A stretch of DNA of 64,000 nucleotides from UBA5976 sp037137575. Its GTDB lineage: Bacteria > Actinomycetota > Actinomycetes > S36-B12 > UBA5976. The notes beneath the pieces are model-generated. The model had not been told where the DNA came from. It did not search any database and worked only from the letters and a program-made list of their open reading frames with translations. The stretch is from NCBI GenBank assembly GCA_037137575.1, contig JBAXKB010000002.1, positions 22,804 to 86,803 of the forward strand. Reading direction: 5' to 3'. The position numbers and the translations under genes were made by a program. This document shows, piece by piece, positions 26,199 through 34,943 of this stretch (position 1 is its first letter; each line of letters starts with the position of its first letter).

Positions 26199-27784
26199 AT
26201 ACTTTCGGGCTCTTCAATGCGCGGGAACAACGATTCGCTCTTAGTAATAACAACGCCTGGCTCTAGTTGACCCCAGATTCCTGCAGTAGTTAACGATTGC
26301 GTTAATCCGGATTCAACAGCGCCAATATCACGCCAAAGCGCATCCATTGCTTTTGGCATAAGTGAAGAATATAGAGTTGAAATTGCCCGAAGCGCATCAC
26401 AAATAACATAAAGAATTGTGTGCAAGCGTTCAGTTTGTGAATCATCCTTGGCAACTACCCACGGCTGTTGCTCTGTCACGTACAAGTTAACTGCGTCAAC
26501 AAATTCTTTGACCGCGATGATTCCACTCTGAAAATCAAAATCTCTAATGTCTTTATCCGCTTTAGCCACTGTTTTAGTGAGCAGTTCGACTACTAGGGTG
26601 TCGGCGGCAGTTAGTTCACCAGGCGCTGGCAATTTGCCTTCACAGTATTTACCCACCATTGCTTGTACGCGACTTGCCAAGTTTCCAAGCCCATTCGCCA
26701 ATTCCGATGTGTACCGTGCCACCAAATCTTCCCAAGAAAATGAACCATCTTGGCCAAAGATAATTGCCCGCATAAAGTAGTAGCGGAAGGCGTCTGAACC
26801 GACTAGGTCAACAATACTTTCTGCTGAAATACCCGTTAATTTGCTCTTACTCATTTTTTCGCCACCGACTAATAGCCAGCCATGGGCGTAAACACACTTT
26901 GGTAATTCAAGTCCAGCAGCGAGCAGCATTGCTGGCCAAATAACGGCGTGGAAGCGCAGAATATCCTTGCCAACCAAATGAACATCAGCTGGCCAAGTGT
27001 TCGCAAACTTGGTTGCACCCTCAGTTCCAGCTTCATCGCCAAGCCCAACCGCAGTCGCGTAGTTAAGCAATGCATCAAACCAAACATAAACAACTTGACT
27101 TGTATCCCAAGGAACCGGAATTCCCCAGTCAAAGGTGGATCTAGAGATTGAGAGATCCTGTAAACCAGATCGTAAAAATGACATTACTTCGTTGTACGCC
27201 GAAGTTGGTCGGATAGCTTGTGGATTTGCCTCGTAGTGTGCAATTAACTGATCAGTGAATTTAGATAAGGAAAAGAACCAGTTGGTTTCACTTACTTGTT
27301 CGACTGGTTTGCTATGGATTGGGCAAATCAATTCGCCAGATTCGTTTTCTGCAAGATCAGCTGGGAGTTTAAATTCTTCACAGCCCACACAGTATGGACC
27401 TTCGTAATTTCCTTCAACTATGTGGCCGGCATCTTTTAGCTGAGTCAGAAATTTTTGCACCCGAATAATGTGACGCTCTTGTGTTGTGCGAATGAAATCG
27501 TCGTTCTTTACATCGATTACATCAAGTACCGGAAGCCAAGATGACTCAACAAGCCGATCGGCCCACTCCTGTGGGGCAACGTCGTTTGCCTGCGCAGTGC
27601 GAAGAACTTTTTGCCCATGCTCATCAGTTCCAGTTAAAAACCAAACATCTTCCTGGGCCAACCGGTGCCAGCGAGTTATAAAATCAGCAGCGACTGTGGT
27701 GTACGCGTGCCCGATGTGTGGGGCATCATTCACGTAATAAATAGGCGTTGTTAAATAAAACGCTTTATTTGCTGAAACTGTCAT
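26195..27784 (-). CDS. metG: Methionyl-tRNA synthetase
   Basis: A 529-residue class I synthetase charging methionine. HIGH motif in DAPHIGHAYTT, the CVGCEEF...CPIH zinc-binding knuckle, and KMSKS in GEKMSKSKLTG are all seen. There is no C-terminal tRNA-binding extension, as in other actinobacterial MetG proteins. ATG 27784 with a TAGAAT hexamer seven bases upstream indicates a leaderless mRNA. Convergent with the acyltransferase gene. Confidence 0.96.
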   Translation of the reverse strand: MTVSANKAFYLTTPIYYVNDAPHIGHAYTTVAADFITRWHRLAQEDVWFLTGTDEHGQKVLRTAQANDVAPQEWADRLVESSWLPVLDVIDVKNDDFIRTTQERHIIRVQKFLTQLKDAGHIVEGNYEGPYCVGCEEFKLPADLAENESGELICPIHSKPVEQVSETNWFFSLSKFTDQLIAHYEANPQAIRPTSAYNEVMSFLRSGLQDLSISRSTFDWGIPVPWDTSQVVYVWFDALLNYATAVGLGDEAGTEGATKFANTWPADVHLVGKDILRFHAVIWPAMLLAAGLELPKCVYAHGWLLVGGEKMSKSKLTGISAESIVDLVGSDAFRYYFMRAIIFGQDGSFSWEDLVARYTSELANGLGNLASRVQAMVGKYCEGKLPAPGELTAADTLVVELLTKTVAKADKDIRDFDFQSGIIAVKEFVDAVNLYVTEQQPWVVAKDDSQTERLHTILYVICDALRAISTLYSSLMPKAMDALWRDIGAVESGLTQSLTTAGIWGQLEPGVVITKSESLFPRIEEPESI

Positions 27785-27791
27785 GGCACTA

Positions 27792-27797
27792 ATTCTA
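27792..27797 (-). promoter_or_regulatory. Leaderless -10 element of metG
   Basis: TAGAAT on the minus strand, seven bases before the ATG at 27784. Confidence 0.55.
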
Positions 27798-27817
27798 GAG
27801 CGAATAGCTTTAGTTAA

Positions 27818-28660
27818 TTAATCAGCCTTTTTTCGGTGACTAATAACAGCGTCATAGACCTCGCGCTTTGGCACATTTAGTTCAGTAGCAACATCTGCGA
27901 CTGCGTCACGAACTGAAATCCCTAAGTCAATGCGCATCTGAGTCATGGTTATCCACTGTTCTGGATCGCTGTTGTCGATAGGACTTGCCCCTGCAACGAC
28001 CAATGTGATCTCGCCAAGAATTTCACCCGCACACCAAGACTCAAGCTCGCTTAATGAACCTCGAATAATTTCCTCGTGGGTCTTTGTTAATTCTCGGCAA
28101 ATAACTGCCTGACGGTCTACGCCAAGAACCGCGGCCATTTCACTTACGGTTTCAGCTAACCGATGCGGCGCTTCGAAGAAAACCATTGTGCGGGGTTCAA
28201 ATTGCAATTCAGTCAGTTGACGTATGCGCGCACCAGATTTTCGGTTCAAAAACCCTTCGAATGTGAATCGGTCTGTTGCAAGGCCACTAATCGCCAGTGC
28301 GGCCAAGACCGCAGATGGGCCAGGCAATACCCGAACGGTTACTCCGGCTTTGATTGCATGCTGCACTATGCGGTATCCAGGATCGCTTACTGTTGGCATC
28401 CCTGCGTCTGAAATGACTACCACGGTTTGGCCCGCTTGAACAGCAGCAACTAAATCGACAGACTTCGCCTCTTCAACAGCGTCGTAAAACGAAACAATTT
28501 TCCCTGGCGCAGTTATGTTTAAATCACGCAGTAGCCGCACAGCCCGACGAGAATCTTCAGCCGCAACAATATCTGCTGATTGCAAGATTTCCACCAACCG
28601 AGCGGAAGCATCAGCAGGATTGCCAATAGGTGTGGCAGCGAGAAAAAGAGTTCCAGACAC
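27818..28660 (-). CDS. rsmI: 16S rRNA (cytidine-2'-O)-methyltransferase RsmI
   Basis: A ~280-residue tetrapyrrole-methylase fold enzyme that methylates C1402 of 16S rRNA. LFLAATPIGNPAD at the N-terminus, AAEDSR, SDAGMPTVSDPGYR and LPGPSAVL are family motifs. I start at GTG 28660, giving the usual N-terminus; the longer frame runs antisense into pmt. Divergent from pmt, as in Rv1002c-Rv1003. Confidence 0.92.
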   Translation of the reverse strand: MSGTLFLAATPIGNPADASARLVEILQSADIVAAEDSRRAVRLLRDLNITAPGKIVSFYDAVEEAKSVDLVAAVQAGQTVVVISDAGMPTVSDPGYRIVQHAIKAGVTVRVLPGPSAVLAALAISGLATDRFTFEGFLNRKSGARIRQLTELQFEPRTMVFFEAPHRLAETVSEMAAVLGVDRQAVICRELTKTHEEIIRGSLSELESWCAGEILGEITLVVAGASPIDNSDPEQWITMTQMRIDLGISVRDAVADVATELNVPKREVYDAVISHRKKAD

Positions 28661-28693
28661 GAGACCATCATTCCCTATTAGGGCTCTACCCTG

Positions 28694-28699
28694 TAACTT
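28694..28699 (+). promoter_or_regulatory. Leaderless -10 element of pmt
   Basis: TAACTT with TG in front (extended -10), seven bases before the ATG at 28707. Confidence 0.5.
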
Positions 28700-28706
28700 T
28701 GTTGCT

Positions 28707-30308
28707 ATGGCTACAAAACGTCGACCAGTACAAGCTCCCATTAAATCTAAACCAGTTACAAAAAATGGTGCCGGGAATCTGCAAAATATTAAATCTAAGC
28801 AGCCTGTTGTTTTCGAGCGTACTGGCGAACTCGTTGGTGGGTGGCTGGGCTGGCTCGGACCTTTACTTGCCACACTTATCGCGGCGATACTTCGACTGCC
28901 ACGGCTTGGTACTCCACACGCACTTGTATTTGACGAAACTTATTACGCCAAGGATTCACTCTCACTTCTCTACTACGGCTACGAGCGGGCAACTATCCCC
29001 ACACCAGAACCATCAATTTTGGCTAATACCGGTCGGGGACATTTAGATATTTTCACTGCAGACCCAGCATTCGTGGTTCACCCACCAGTTGGAAAGTGGC
29101 TAATCGCCTTTGGTGAAAACATCTTTGGCATGACCCCATTCGGTTGGCGAATCATGGTGACCCTAGTCGCCATTTTGACGGTGCTGGTAACCGCTCGAGT
29201 TACCCGACGATTGCTCAACTCAAATGTTGCTGGCACTCTTGCTGGACTGTTCTTAGCGCTTGATGGCCTGCACATTGCAATGAGTAGAACCGCACTGCTC
29301 GATACGGTTCTGACTTTCTTTGTGGTTGGTGCTTTCGGATTCCTGCTCATCGATCGTGATTTACGCGCTAGCGAAAATTTTGATAAACGTAAGGCTTTAT
29401 GGACCAGAGTCGGCTTCACTTTCGCCTCAGGACTTGCCTGTGCAACGAAATGGAGCGGTATCTACTTCACCGTTGCATTCTTGTTACTCATGATCGGCTG
29501 GGACATTGCTCGTCGAACCGAGTACGGTTTGCAAGCAAGAGTCATGGGCTGGCTCAAAGATGACTTGCTACGGATTACTCTAATTCCAATCGGCGTTGTC
29601 GCGATTTACCTCACTAGTTGGATCGGCTGGTTTAAGTCAACCAATGCTTGGGATCGCAACTGGGCAACCTCAGAGAGTTCGTTCAATTTCATTCCAGCGC
29701 CATTGCGCAGCTTGTGGCACTACCACGCTGAAATGTTGAACTTCCACACTAACTTGCGAGATGCGCACAATTACCGAGCTAACCCTTGGGGTTGGCCGCT
29801 CATGATTCGCCCAACAAGTTTCTTCTACGAAGGCCAACCAACTTGTGGGACGCCACCATGTTCACAGGAAGTAATTCCACTGGGCAATCCGCTCATTTGG
29901 TGGGGAGGCGCAATCGCGCTAATCGCACTGGTTGTATTCATAATTCTGCGTAAACACCGCGCAGCACTTCCAATTATTGTTGGGTTTGCCGCAGGCTGGG
30001 TTACTTGGCTTCCTTTCGCCTACCGAACTACTTTTCAGTTCTACTCAGTTGTGTATCTTCCGTTCACAATTATGGCGCTGGTGTTATGCATTCAAATCCT
30101 TGATCGCAAATATGGATTTGTCAGAATCACCAAGGACCGCAAATTTTTAACTTTCCACGATGAAACCCAGGATGGCTGGGGATTTTTCTCACTCGGTTCG
30201 TTAGTAATTGTTGGTCTTTTAACGTATTACTTCTGGCCGCTATTAGTAGATGTCTCTATTACTTATCAGGACTGGATCAACCATATGTGGCTTAAGAGTT
30301 GGATTTAA
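28707..30308 (+). CDS. pmt: Protein O-mannosyltransferase (GT39)
   Basis: A 533-residue polytopic enzyme that transfers mannose from polyprenyl-phosphate-mannose to Ser/Thr of secreted proteins. The first extracellular loop carries the catalytic DE pair (Asp76-Glu77, in VFDETYYAKD), and about ten membrane helices follow, as in Rv1002c. The basic N-terminus of roughly 40 residues is cytoplasmic. It starts at ATG 28707 and overlaps the copper ATPase stop by four bases. GDP-mannose for the pathway could come from the SIS/manB/manC genes in this window. Confidence 0.9.
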   Translation: MATKRRPVQAPIKSKPVTKNGAGNLQNIKSKQPVVFERTGELVGGWLGWLGPLLATLIAAILRLPRLGTPHALVFDETYYAKDSLSLLYYGYERATIPTPEPSILANTGRGHLDIFTADPAFVVHPPVGKWLIAFGENIFGMTPFGWRIMVTLVAILTVLVTARVTRRLLNSNVAGTLAGLFLALDGLHIAMSRTALLDTVLTFFVVGAFGFLLIDRDLRASENFDKRKALWTRVGFTFASGLACATKWSGIYFTVAFLLLMIGWDIARRTEYGLQARVMGWLKDDLLRITLIPIGVVAIYLTSWIGWFKSTNAWDRNWATSESSFNFIPAPLRSLWHYHAEMLNFHTNLRDAHNYRANPWGWPLMIRPTSFFYEGQPTCGTPPCSQEVIPLGNPLIWWGGAIALIALVVFIILRKHRAALPIIVGFAAGWVTWLPFAYRTTFQFYSVVYLPFTIMALVLCIQILDRKYGFVRITKDRKFLTFHDETQDGWGFFSLGSLVIVGLLTYYFWPLLVDVSITYQDWINHMWLKSWI

Positions 30309-32485
30309 GGCGAGGCTGAAAAGCGGCGCAATCGAAGACTATTTGTCACAACAAACACACTAGAAAAAGCCATCGCGCCGGCTGCAAGCATTGGGTTTAA
30401 AAACCCAAACATCGCCAATGGGATTGCAGCAACGTTGTAACCAAAAGCCCAAACGAGATTTACTTTGATGGTGCGCATAGTTGCGCGGGAGAGCCGGATT
30501 GCATCTACCGCCGCTTGCATGTTTGAGCGAAGTAAAACTACATCAGCAGCACTAGCAGCCACATCAGTTCCATCACCCATCGCAATGCTCAGATGAGCGG
30601 CAGCTAACGCAGCGGCATCATTTACCCCATCACCGACCATCGCAACACATTCTTTTGCCTCAATTGCAGCGCTAACTAATTGAAGTTTTTGTTCGGGCGT
30701 TACCTCTGCAAAGAACTTTTCGATACCGAGTGAATGCGCAACTCGCTCAACATTGGGCAGAGAGTCTCCAGAAATAATAATTGGGTTTATCTGCATTTGC
30801 TTTAATTGAGCCACCGATGACACAACATCGGTATTCACTTGATCACTGAGTCCAACGACACCAACGGCAATCGCATCTTGATAAACGACAACAACGCTAA
30901 GTTGCTCTGTGACAAAATCTTGCGCTGCAACCAGGAGATCACCAGCAGGAAGGCCAAGCCATTGCAGCGAACCGATAGCGCAAGACTCGGCTAGTACTTC
31001 GCCCTGAACTCCGCGTCCCGTAACTGTATGAACGTTAGTAGCTGGAGTAATTAAAATCCCAAGTTCTTCAACTTTTCGAACTAACCCCTGCGCCACTGGG
31101 TGCACCGTGTTGATTTCAAGCGCGCCAATTATCGACCAAAATTTGGATTCAGGAATTTGTGCTGACCACTTAACAACAAGCATGTTCCCTGAAGTCAGGG
31201 TTCCGGTCTTATCTAAAAAGATGGTCTCAAGTTTTTCGCTTGCCTCAAGAGCGGCCGGACCCCGGAACAAGATGCCCAATTGCGCACCTCTGCCTGTGCC
31301 AACCAGTATCGCAGTGGGCGTAGCCAGCCCCAGTGCGCATGGGCAAGCAATTACCAAAACACTAATGCCAGCCGCAATTGATTGTGCGAAAGTATGACTC
31401 GATAACAGCCAACCGATAAAAGTTAGTCCAGCCAGCGCAAAAATTGTTGGGACAAAAATCGCTGAAACTCGATCAACAAGTTTCGTTACTTTGGCCTTGC
31501 CAGTTTGTGCCTGATGCACCAACCTCGAGATGGCTGCCAAAACAGTATCTTGTCCAGTAGCTAATACTTCGGCAAATAACGACCCATCAACTAAAACTGT
31601 GCCACCAATAATCTTGTCACCTGCGCCAACCGCGATTGGCCCTGATTCGCCGGTGATCAGTGCGGAATCAATAAGTCCCTGACCAGAAATAATCACTGAA
31701 TCCAACGGCACTTGAGCGCCAGTGGGAATAAAAATAGTTTCGCCAACAAGTATCTCTGCGACAGGCTTAACAACATGAAAAACACCATTAACTACTGTTG
31801 CTGATGTTGGATTCAGCGATGCCAACTGCGTTAATGCACTAGTAGATTTTTCGCGGGCTCGTAACTCCAATGTTTTACCCAGTAAAACCAAAGTTGTTAC
31901 CGATGCCGCCACTTCAAAATATGTGCCATGTGGGTCGCCTGCCAACAAAAGGTTCCAACCGGTACTCGCCATTTTCATTGAACTATCGCTTGTAGCGGCT
32001 AAATAAATTGACCAAGAGTATGAAATTAGAATTCCGATACTCACTAATGAATCCATTGTCACTGCGCGATGTCGGGCATTTATCAGCGCAGCCCGGTGAA
32101 GTGGGAATGCGGCCCAACTAACAACTGGTAGTGCCAAGAATCCGACAAAAAAGTGCCAACCAAAGAATTGCACTGTGCTGAACATCGAGATGGCCATAAT
32201 TGGAATTGTTAAGGCCAAAGCAACCCAGAATCTAATTTTGTACTCAGCCAAACCAAACAACTCGAGCGCTTGGCCACTTACAACGGCGGAGTATCCGGTT
32301 TTTTCAATTGCCTGAACTAACCGTGCATCGCTAATTTGTGCCGGCACTGTTGCAGTCGCTTCGCCCGTTGCATAATTAACAGTTGCACTGACACCTGGAA
32401 TTTCGGAAAGTGCTTTTTCAACACGATTAGAACATGAGGTGCAGGTCATTCCGCCAACACCGAGTTCAACAATGCGCGTACTCAT
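30305..32485 (-). CDS. copA: Copper-translocating P-type ATPase
   Basis: A 726-residue P1B-type ATPase exporting copper. One N-terminal heavy-metal domain with GGMTCTSC (Cys15, Cys18), the membrane CPC metal site at residues 381-383 (CPCALGLATPT), phosphorylation site DKTGT at Asp425, and the GDGVNDAAAL hinge are all present. CPC in helix 6 is the Cu(I) signature. No CsoR or copper chaperone gene is adjacent. A TATAAT hexamer lies upstream. Convergent and overlapping with pmt. Confidence 0.92.
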   Translation of the reverse strand: MSTRIVELGVGGMTCTSCSNRVEKALSEIPGVSATVNYATGEATATVPAQISDARLVQAIEKTGYSAVVSGQALELFGLAEYKIRFWVALALTIPIMAISMFSTVQFFGWHFFVGFLALPVVSWAAFPLHRAALINARHRAVTMDSLVSIGILISYSWSIYLAATSDSSMKMASTGWNLLLAGDPHGTYFEVAASVTTLVLLGKTLELRAREKSTSALTQLASLNPTSATVVNGVFHVVKPVAEILVGETIFIPTGAQVPLDSVIISGQGLIDSALITGESGPIAVGAGDKIIGGTVLVDGSLFAEVLATGQDTVLAAISRLVHQAQTGKAKVTKLVDRVSAIFVPTIFALAGLTFIGWLLSSHTFAQSIAAGISVLVIACPCALGLATPTAILVGTGRGAQLGILFRGPAALEASEKLETIFLDKTGTLTSGNMLVVKWSAQIPESKFWSIIGALEINTVHPVAQGLVRKVEELGILITPATNVHTVTGRGVQGEVLAESCAIGSLQWLGLPAGDLLVAAQDFVTEQLSVVVVYQDAIAVGVVGLSDQVNTDVVSSVAQLKQMQINPIIISGDSLPNVERVAHSLGIEKFFAEVTPEQKLQLVSAAIEAKECVAMVGDGVNDAAALAAAHLSIAMGDGTDVAASAADVVLLRSNMQAAVDAIRLSRATMRTIKVNLVWAFGYNVAAIPLAMFGFLNPMLAAGAMAFSSVFVVTNSLRLRRFSASP

Positions 32486-32504
32486 AGTTCAATCATCTCG
32501 CAAA

Positions 32505-32510
32505 ATTATA
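32505..32510 (-). promoter_or_regulatory. Perfect -10 of copA
   Basis: TATAAT on the minus strand, 19 bases before the copA ATG, giving a leader of about 12 bases. The -35 is weak, which would suit an activated promoter. Confidence 0.5.
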
Positions 32511-32516
32511 GGTCAA

Positions 32517-32692
32517 TTGAAATTACTGAGTTAAAGGCTAGAAATGGCGGAAAACTGGTCTCTTCTCGCCTGACTTGAAGTTCGAGGCACTAGCTTTCCA
32601 AGGAAGGTGAACTTGTGACTGATCTAATCAACGACTTACTGGTTTGCTGCCCGATCTTGTTGGGCTACTACTTCAACCGGGCGCACAGATAG
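32517..32692 (+). other. Putative promoter and 25-codon ORF
   Basis: TTGAAA (32517-32522) and TAGAAA (32539-32544) are 16 bases apart, and AGGAAGG (32601-32607) stands seven bases before GTG 32615, which opens a 25-residue frame ending at 32692. The last part is antisense to the glpR-like 3' end. Its first residues (VTDLINDLL) recall the N-terminus of tyrosyl-tRNA synthetase, so it may be a decayed gene start; a true small protein is also possible. Confidence 0.3.
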
Positions 32693-33370
32693 AGCAGCGC
32701 GGCGAGCCTTTTCCATAGAAAGCGCACGTGCCTCTTCTAGACGCTTATGGGCTTCTTTGATGCGCTCGGCATGTTGCTGCCTTAGGCGAGCTGCATGTTC
32801 AACCATGTCTTGACCAGTCCATGGCTTTTCGGCATCAATGGCCCGAGGTACCGCAGTTGCGCGCCCAGCTCGAACATAAGCTGGCATTGGCGGTTCGACC
32901 GGTTGCCATGTTTTTGTTTGGACAGCAGACTCAGCTTGCACAACTGGAGCCGCTAACTCAATTGCCACAGTTGCCTGATTCGCCAATTTAGCTGGAACCG
33001 CGGCTATTGAGGTACGAACGGGTGTGTCAGGGATGGCAATGATTTTGTTGCCATTTTTAACGGCTGCGCCAACGAACGTGACCAAAAGAATTAATGGGAC
33101 AAACATCCAGACCAGAGAAATAATCCCGGATAATCCGGCCAAAACAAGGGCAACAGTGGCAGTTAGCAGAGTCATCAATGTCCGGCGCCGGCGAATAAAT
33201 GCCTGTTGGCGAGGCGTCGGGGTAACCCGCTTTTGCCAATGCAATGCGGTTAGCTGACGTTTTATGCCCACTGATTTATGTAGTTGCGCTTGATCGTGCT
33301 TCTTGAGAAAAATTGGAAAGAGTACGGCTGCCCACATCACGATAACGATTAAGTAGAGCAACCCGGTCAT
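32636..33370 (-). CDS. SepX/GlpR-like divisome membrane protein
   Basis: A 244-residue protein: N-terminal membrane helix (about residues 4-22, with AAVLFPIFLKKHD after it), a basic cytoplasmic loop, two more helices near 66-105, then a long polar tail rich in Arg/Glu/Ala that may be coiled coil. Topology and position next to rimJ, a MoeA-like gene and galU match the actinobacterial SepX/GlpR family, which in Streptomyces and Corynebacterium links the gephyrin-like protein Glp to the divisome. Assignment is by context and topology; sequence similarity was not tested. Confidence 0.65.
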   Translation of the reverse strand: MTGLLYLIVIVMWAAVLFPIFLKKHDQAQLHKSVGIKRQLTALHWQKRVTPTPRQQAFIRRRRTLMTLLTATVALVLAGLSGIISLVWMFVPLILLVTFVGAAVKNGNKIIAIPDTPVRTSIAAVPAKLANQATVAIELAAPVVQAESAVQTKTWQPVEPPMPAYVRAGRATAVPRAIDAEKPWTGQDMVEHAARLRQQHAERIKEAHKRLEEARALSMEKARRAALSVRPVEVVAQQDRAANQ

Positions 33371-33432
33371 GACTCAATACGGTACGCCGAAAAACTTAAA
33401 AACCTTGGCACATAGGTTCGTGTCGCGCAAAA

Positions 33433-34023
33433 TTAGTGTCGCTTAATTCGGGTGATCATGCTTTGCGAAACTTCATCTTGCATCAGCACATAGATATTGT
33501 GATCGCACCAATTGCCATCGATATGTAAAAATGACTTTCGAAGTCCTTCATATCTGAAACCCAATCGCTGAACGAGACGATTGCTCGGCTCGTTTTCTGG
33601 GCGGATCGCAATCTCAATACGATGGAGTTGCTTAGTGAAAAATAGGTGGTCACAAACTAAAGCTAGAGCTGTGGTCATCAGACCACGATTGGCTACTTTT
33701 TCATCAATCCAATAACCGATATGGCAAGACCACAGCGACCCGGTCACAATGTCTGAAACATTTATCTGACCGACGAAATTCCCTTGATATTCAAGAACAA
33801 AAGGCATGGCATGACCAGTTTTAGCAGCCTGCAAAATCTTGCGAGTGCTCTGGCGAAATGTGGGAGCCGGTTCCAAATTTGGCGCAGGTGAAGTGGCGTC
33901 CCATTTGCGTAACCAATCTTGATTTCGCCTGCGAACTTCTCGCCAAGATGCGTAGTCGCGCACCTTCAAGGGCCGAAGTACTAAATCTCCATGTGCTAGC
34001 CGAACTGGCCAGCCGCTTGTCAT
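33433..34023 (-). CDS. rimJ: GNAT acetyltransferase RimJ-like
   Basis: A 196-residue GNAT-fold acetyltransferase of the RimJ/RimL type (N-terminal acetylation of ribosomal or other proteins). The family's LRPLKVRDYASW start, the acetyl-CoA-binding GYWIDEKVANRGLMTTAL, and the NEPSNRLVQRLGF motif are seen. Its ATG overlaps the stop of the MoeA-like gene by four bases, and Rv0995 holds the same place in M. tuberculosis. Confidence 0.87.
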   Translation of the reverse strand: MTSGWPVRLAHGDLVLRPLKVRDYASWREVRRRNQDWLRKWDATSPAPNLEPAPTFRQSTRKILQAAKTGHAMPFVLEYQGNFVGQINVSDIVTGSLWSCHIGYWIDEKVANRGLMTTALALVCDHLFFTKQLHRIEIAIRPENEPSNRLVQRLGFRYEGLRKSFLHIDGNWCDHNIYVLMQDEVSQSMITRIKRH

Positions 34024-34943
34024 TGATTTGCCTGCGGATCAAGAAGCATCACTGCCACTGTTTGGCCGGCTTCAACTTTTTGGATTCCACTCGGAACAAT
34101 GATCAAAGCATCTGCAGTGCCGAGCCCCGCTAGCGGATGTGTCTCACTGTTTTCTAAAGTGCGAACACGTGTCGTTCCAACATTAGAAGTAATTTGTGCA
34201 CGGATGTAATGCGTATCGTCGGTACTACTATCAATGGTTTCATCCAAAATTGCTTCGACGACCCGGTGGTGTAGCGAGGTCTGCCCCATCATCCTTCGGA
34301 TTAGCGGGCGGACAAAAACATCAAATGAAAGTAGCGCTCCAACAGGGTTGCCCGGCAAAACAAAAACAGGTGTTTCGTCTGGCCCAATAGTGCCAAACCC
34401 CTGAGCACCGCCCGGCTGCATAGAAACTCGGACAAACTCCATTCGTCCGATACTTTGCAACACGGTAGTTAAAAGTTCATAATCATCACTAGACATCCCA
34501 CAGGCAGTCAAAATAACATCTGCTCGAACTAACTGATCTTCAAGTGCGCTGCGCAGTGTCTCTTCGTCACTGCGTAACGGGCCTACCCGAAAAGCCATCG
34601 CGCCTGCAGCAGTTGCAGCGCTGGTTAGCGCAACTCCATTAATGTCTGGGATGAGCTCATCATCCGAACCTGGATCGCTTAGATCGTTGCCAACAGTTAG
34701 TACAACAACGCGGGGCATCGGATGCACGAGTACTCGGCCAAGTCCAGCAGCAGCGAGCAGGGCAACATGTCGCGCTGCGATTTGGGTACCGCTACTTAAT
34801 AGTGTGTATTGCGAATCTTCGTCTGTAACAGTCACATCTTGGGCAAGAACCAGGCCAACACTGCCTAACAGTCCGACTTCAAGTGGTTCAATCGCGCGAA
34901 CATTGGACAAGACAATATCTAAATGCTCAGGCGCTGATCGCAT
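34020..34943 (-). CDS. MoeA/gephyrin-like protein lacking domain II (Glp-like)
   Basis: A 307-residue protein related to molybdopterin molybdotransferase MoeA but about 100 residues short. It has the N-terminal helix region ending in VLAQDV, then jumps straight to the SSGTQIAARHVALLAAAG segment that in MoeA follows domain II; the PFDNSAMDGYA stretch and lid domain are absent. The domain III loop reads CGMSSDDYE instead of GGVSxGxxD, and LPGNPVGAL is kept. Catalysis is therefore doubtful. Coupled to galU (one-base overlap) and rimJ, with the GlpR-like gene close by, it fits a gephyrin-like division scaffold. Confidence 0.75.
   Translation of the reverse strand: MRSAPEHLDIVLSNVRAIEPLEVGLLGSVGLVLAQDVTVTDEDSQYTLLSSGTQIAARHVALLAAAGLGRVLVHPMPRVVVLTVGNDLSDPGSDDELIPDINGVALTSAATAAGAMAFRVGPLRSDEETLRSALEDQLVRADVILTACGMSSDDYELLTTVLQSIGRMEFVRVSMQPGGAQGFGTIGPDETPVFVLPGNPVGALLSFDVFVRPLIRRMMGQTSLHHRVVEAILDETIDSSTDDTHYIRAQITSNVGTTRVRTLENSETHPLAGLGTADALIIVPSGIQKVEAGQTVAVMLLDPQANQ

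Noticed and set aside
34020..34943. Calling the MoeA-like gene a pseudogene
   Set aside because: The deletion is in frame, the rest is intact, and start and stop are coupled to neighbouring genes, which points to a maintained short protein.
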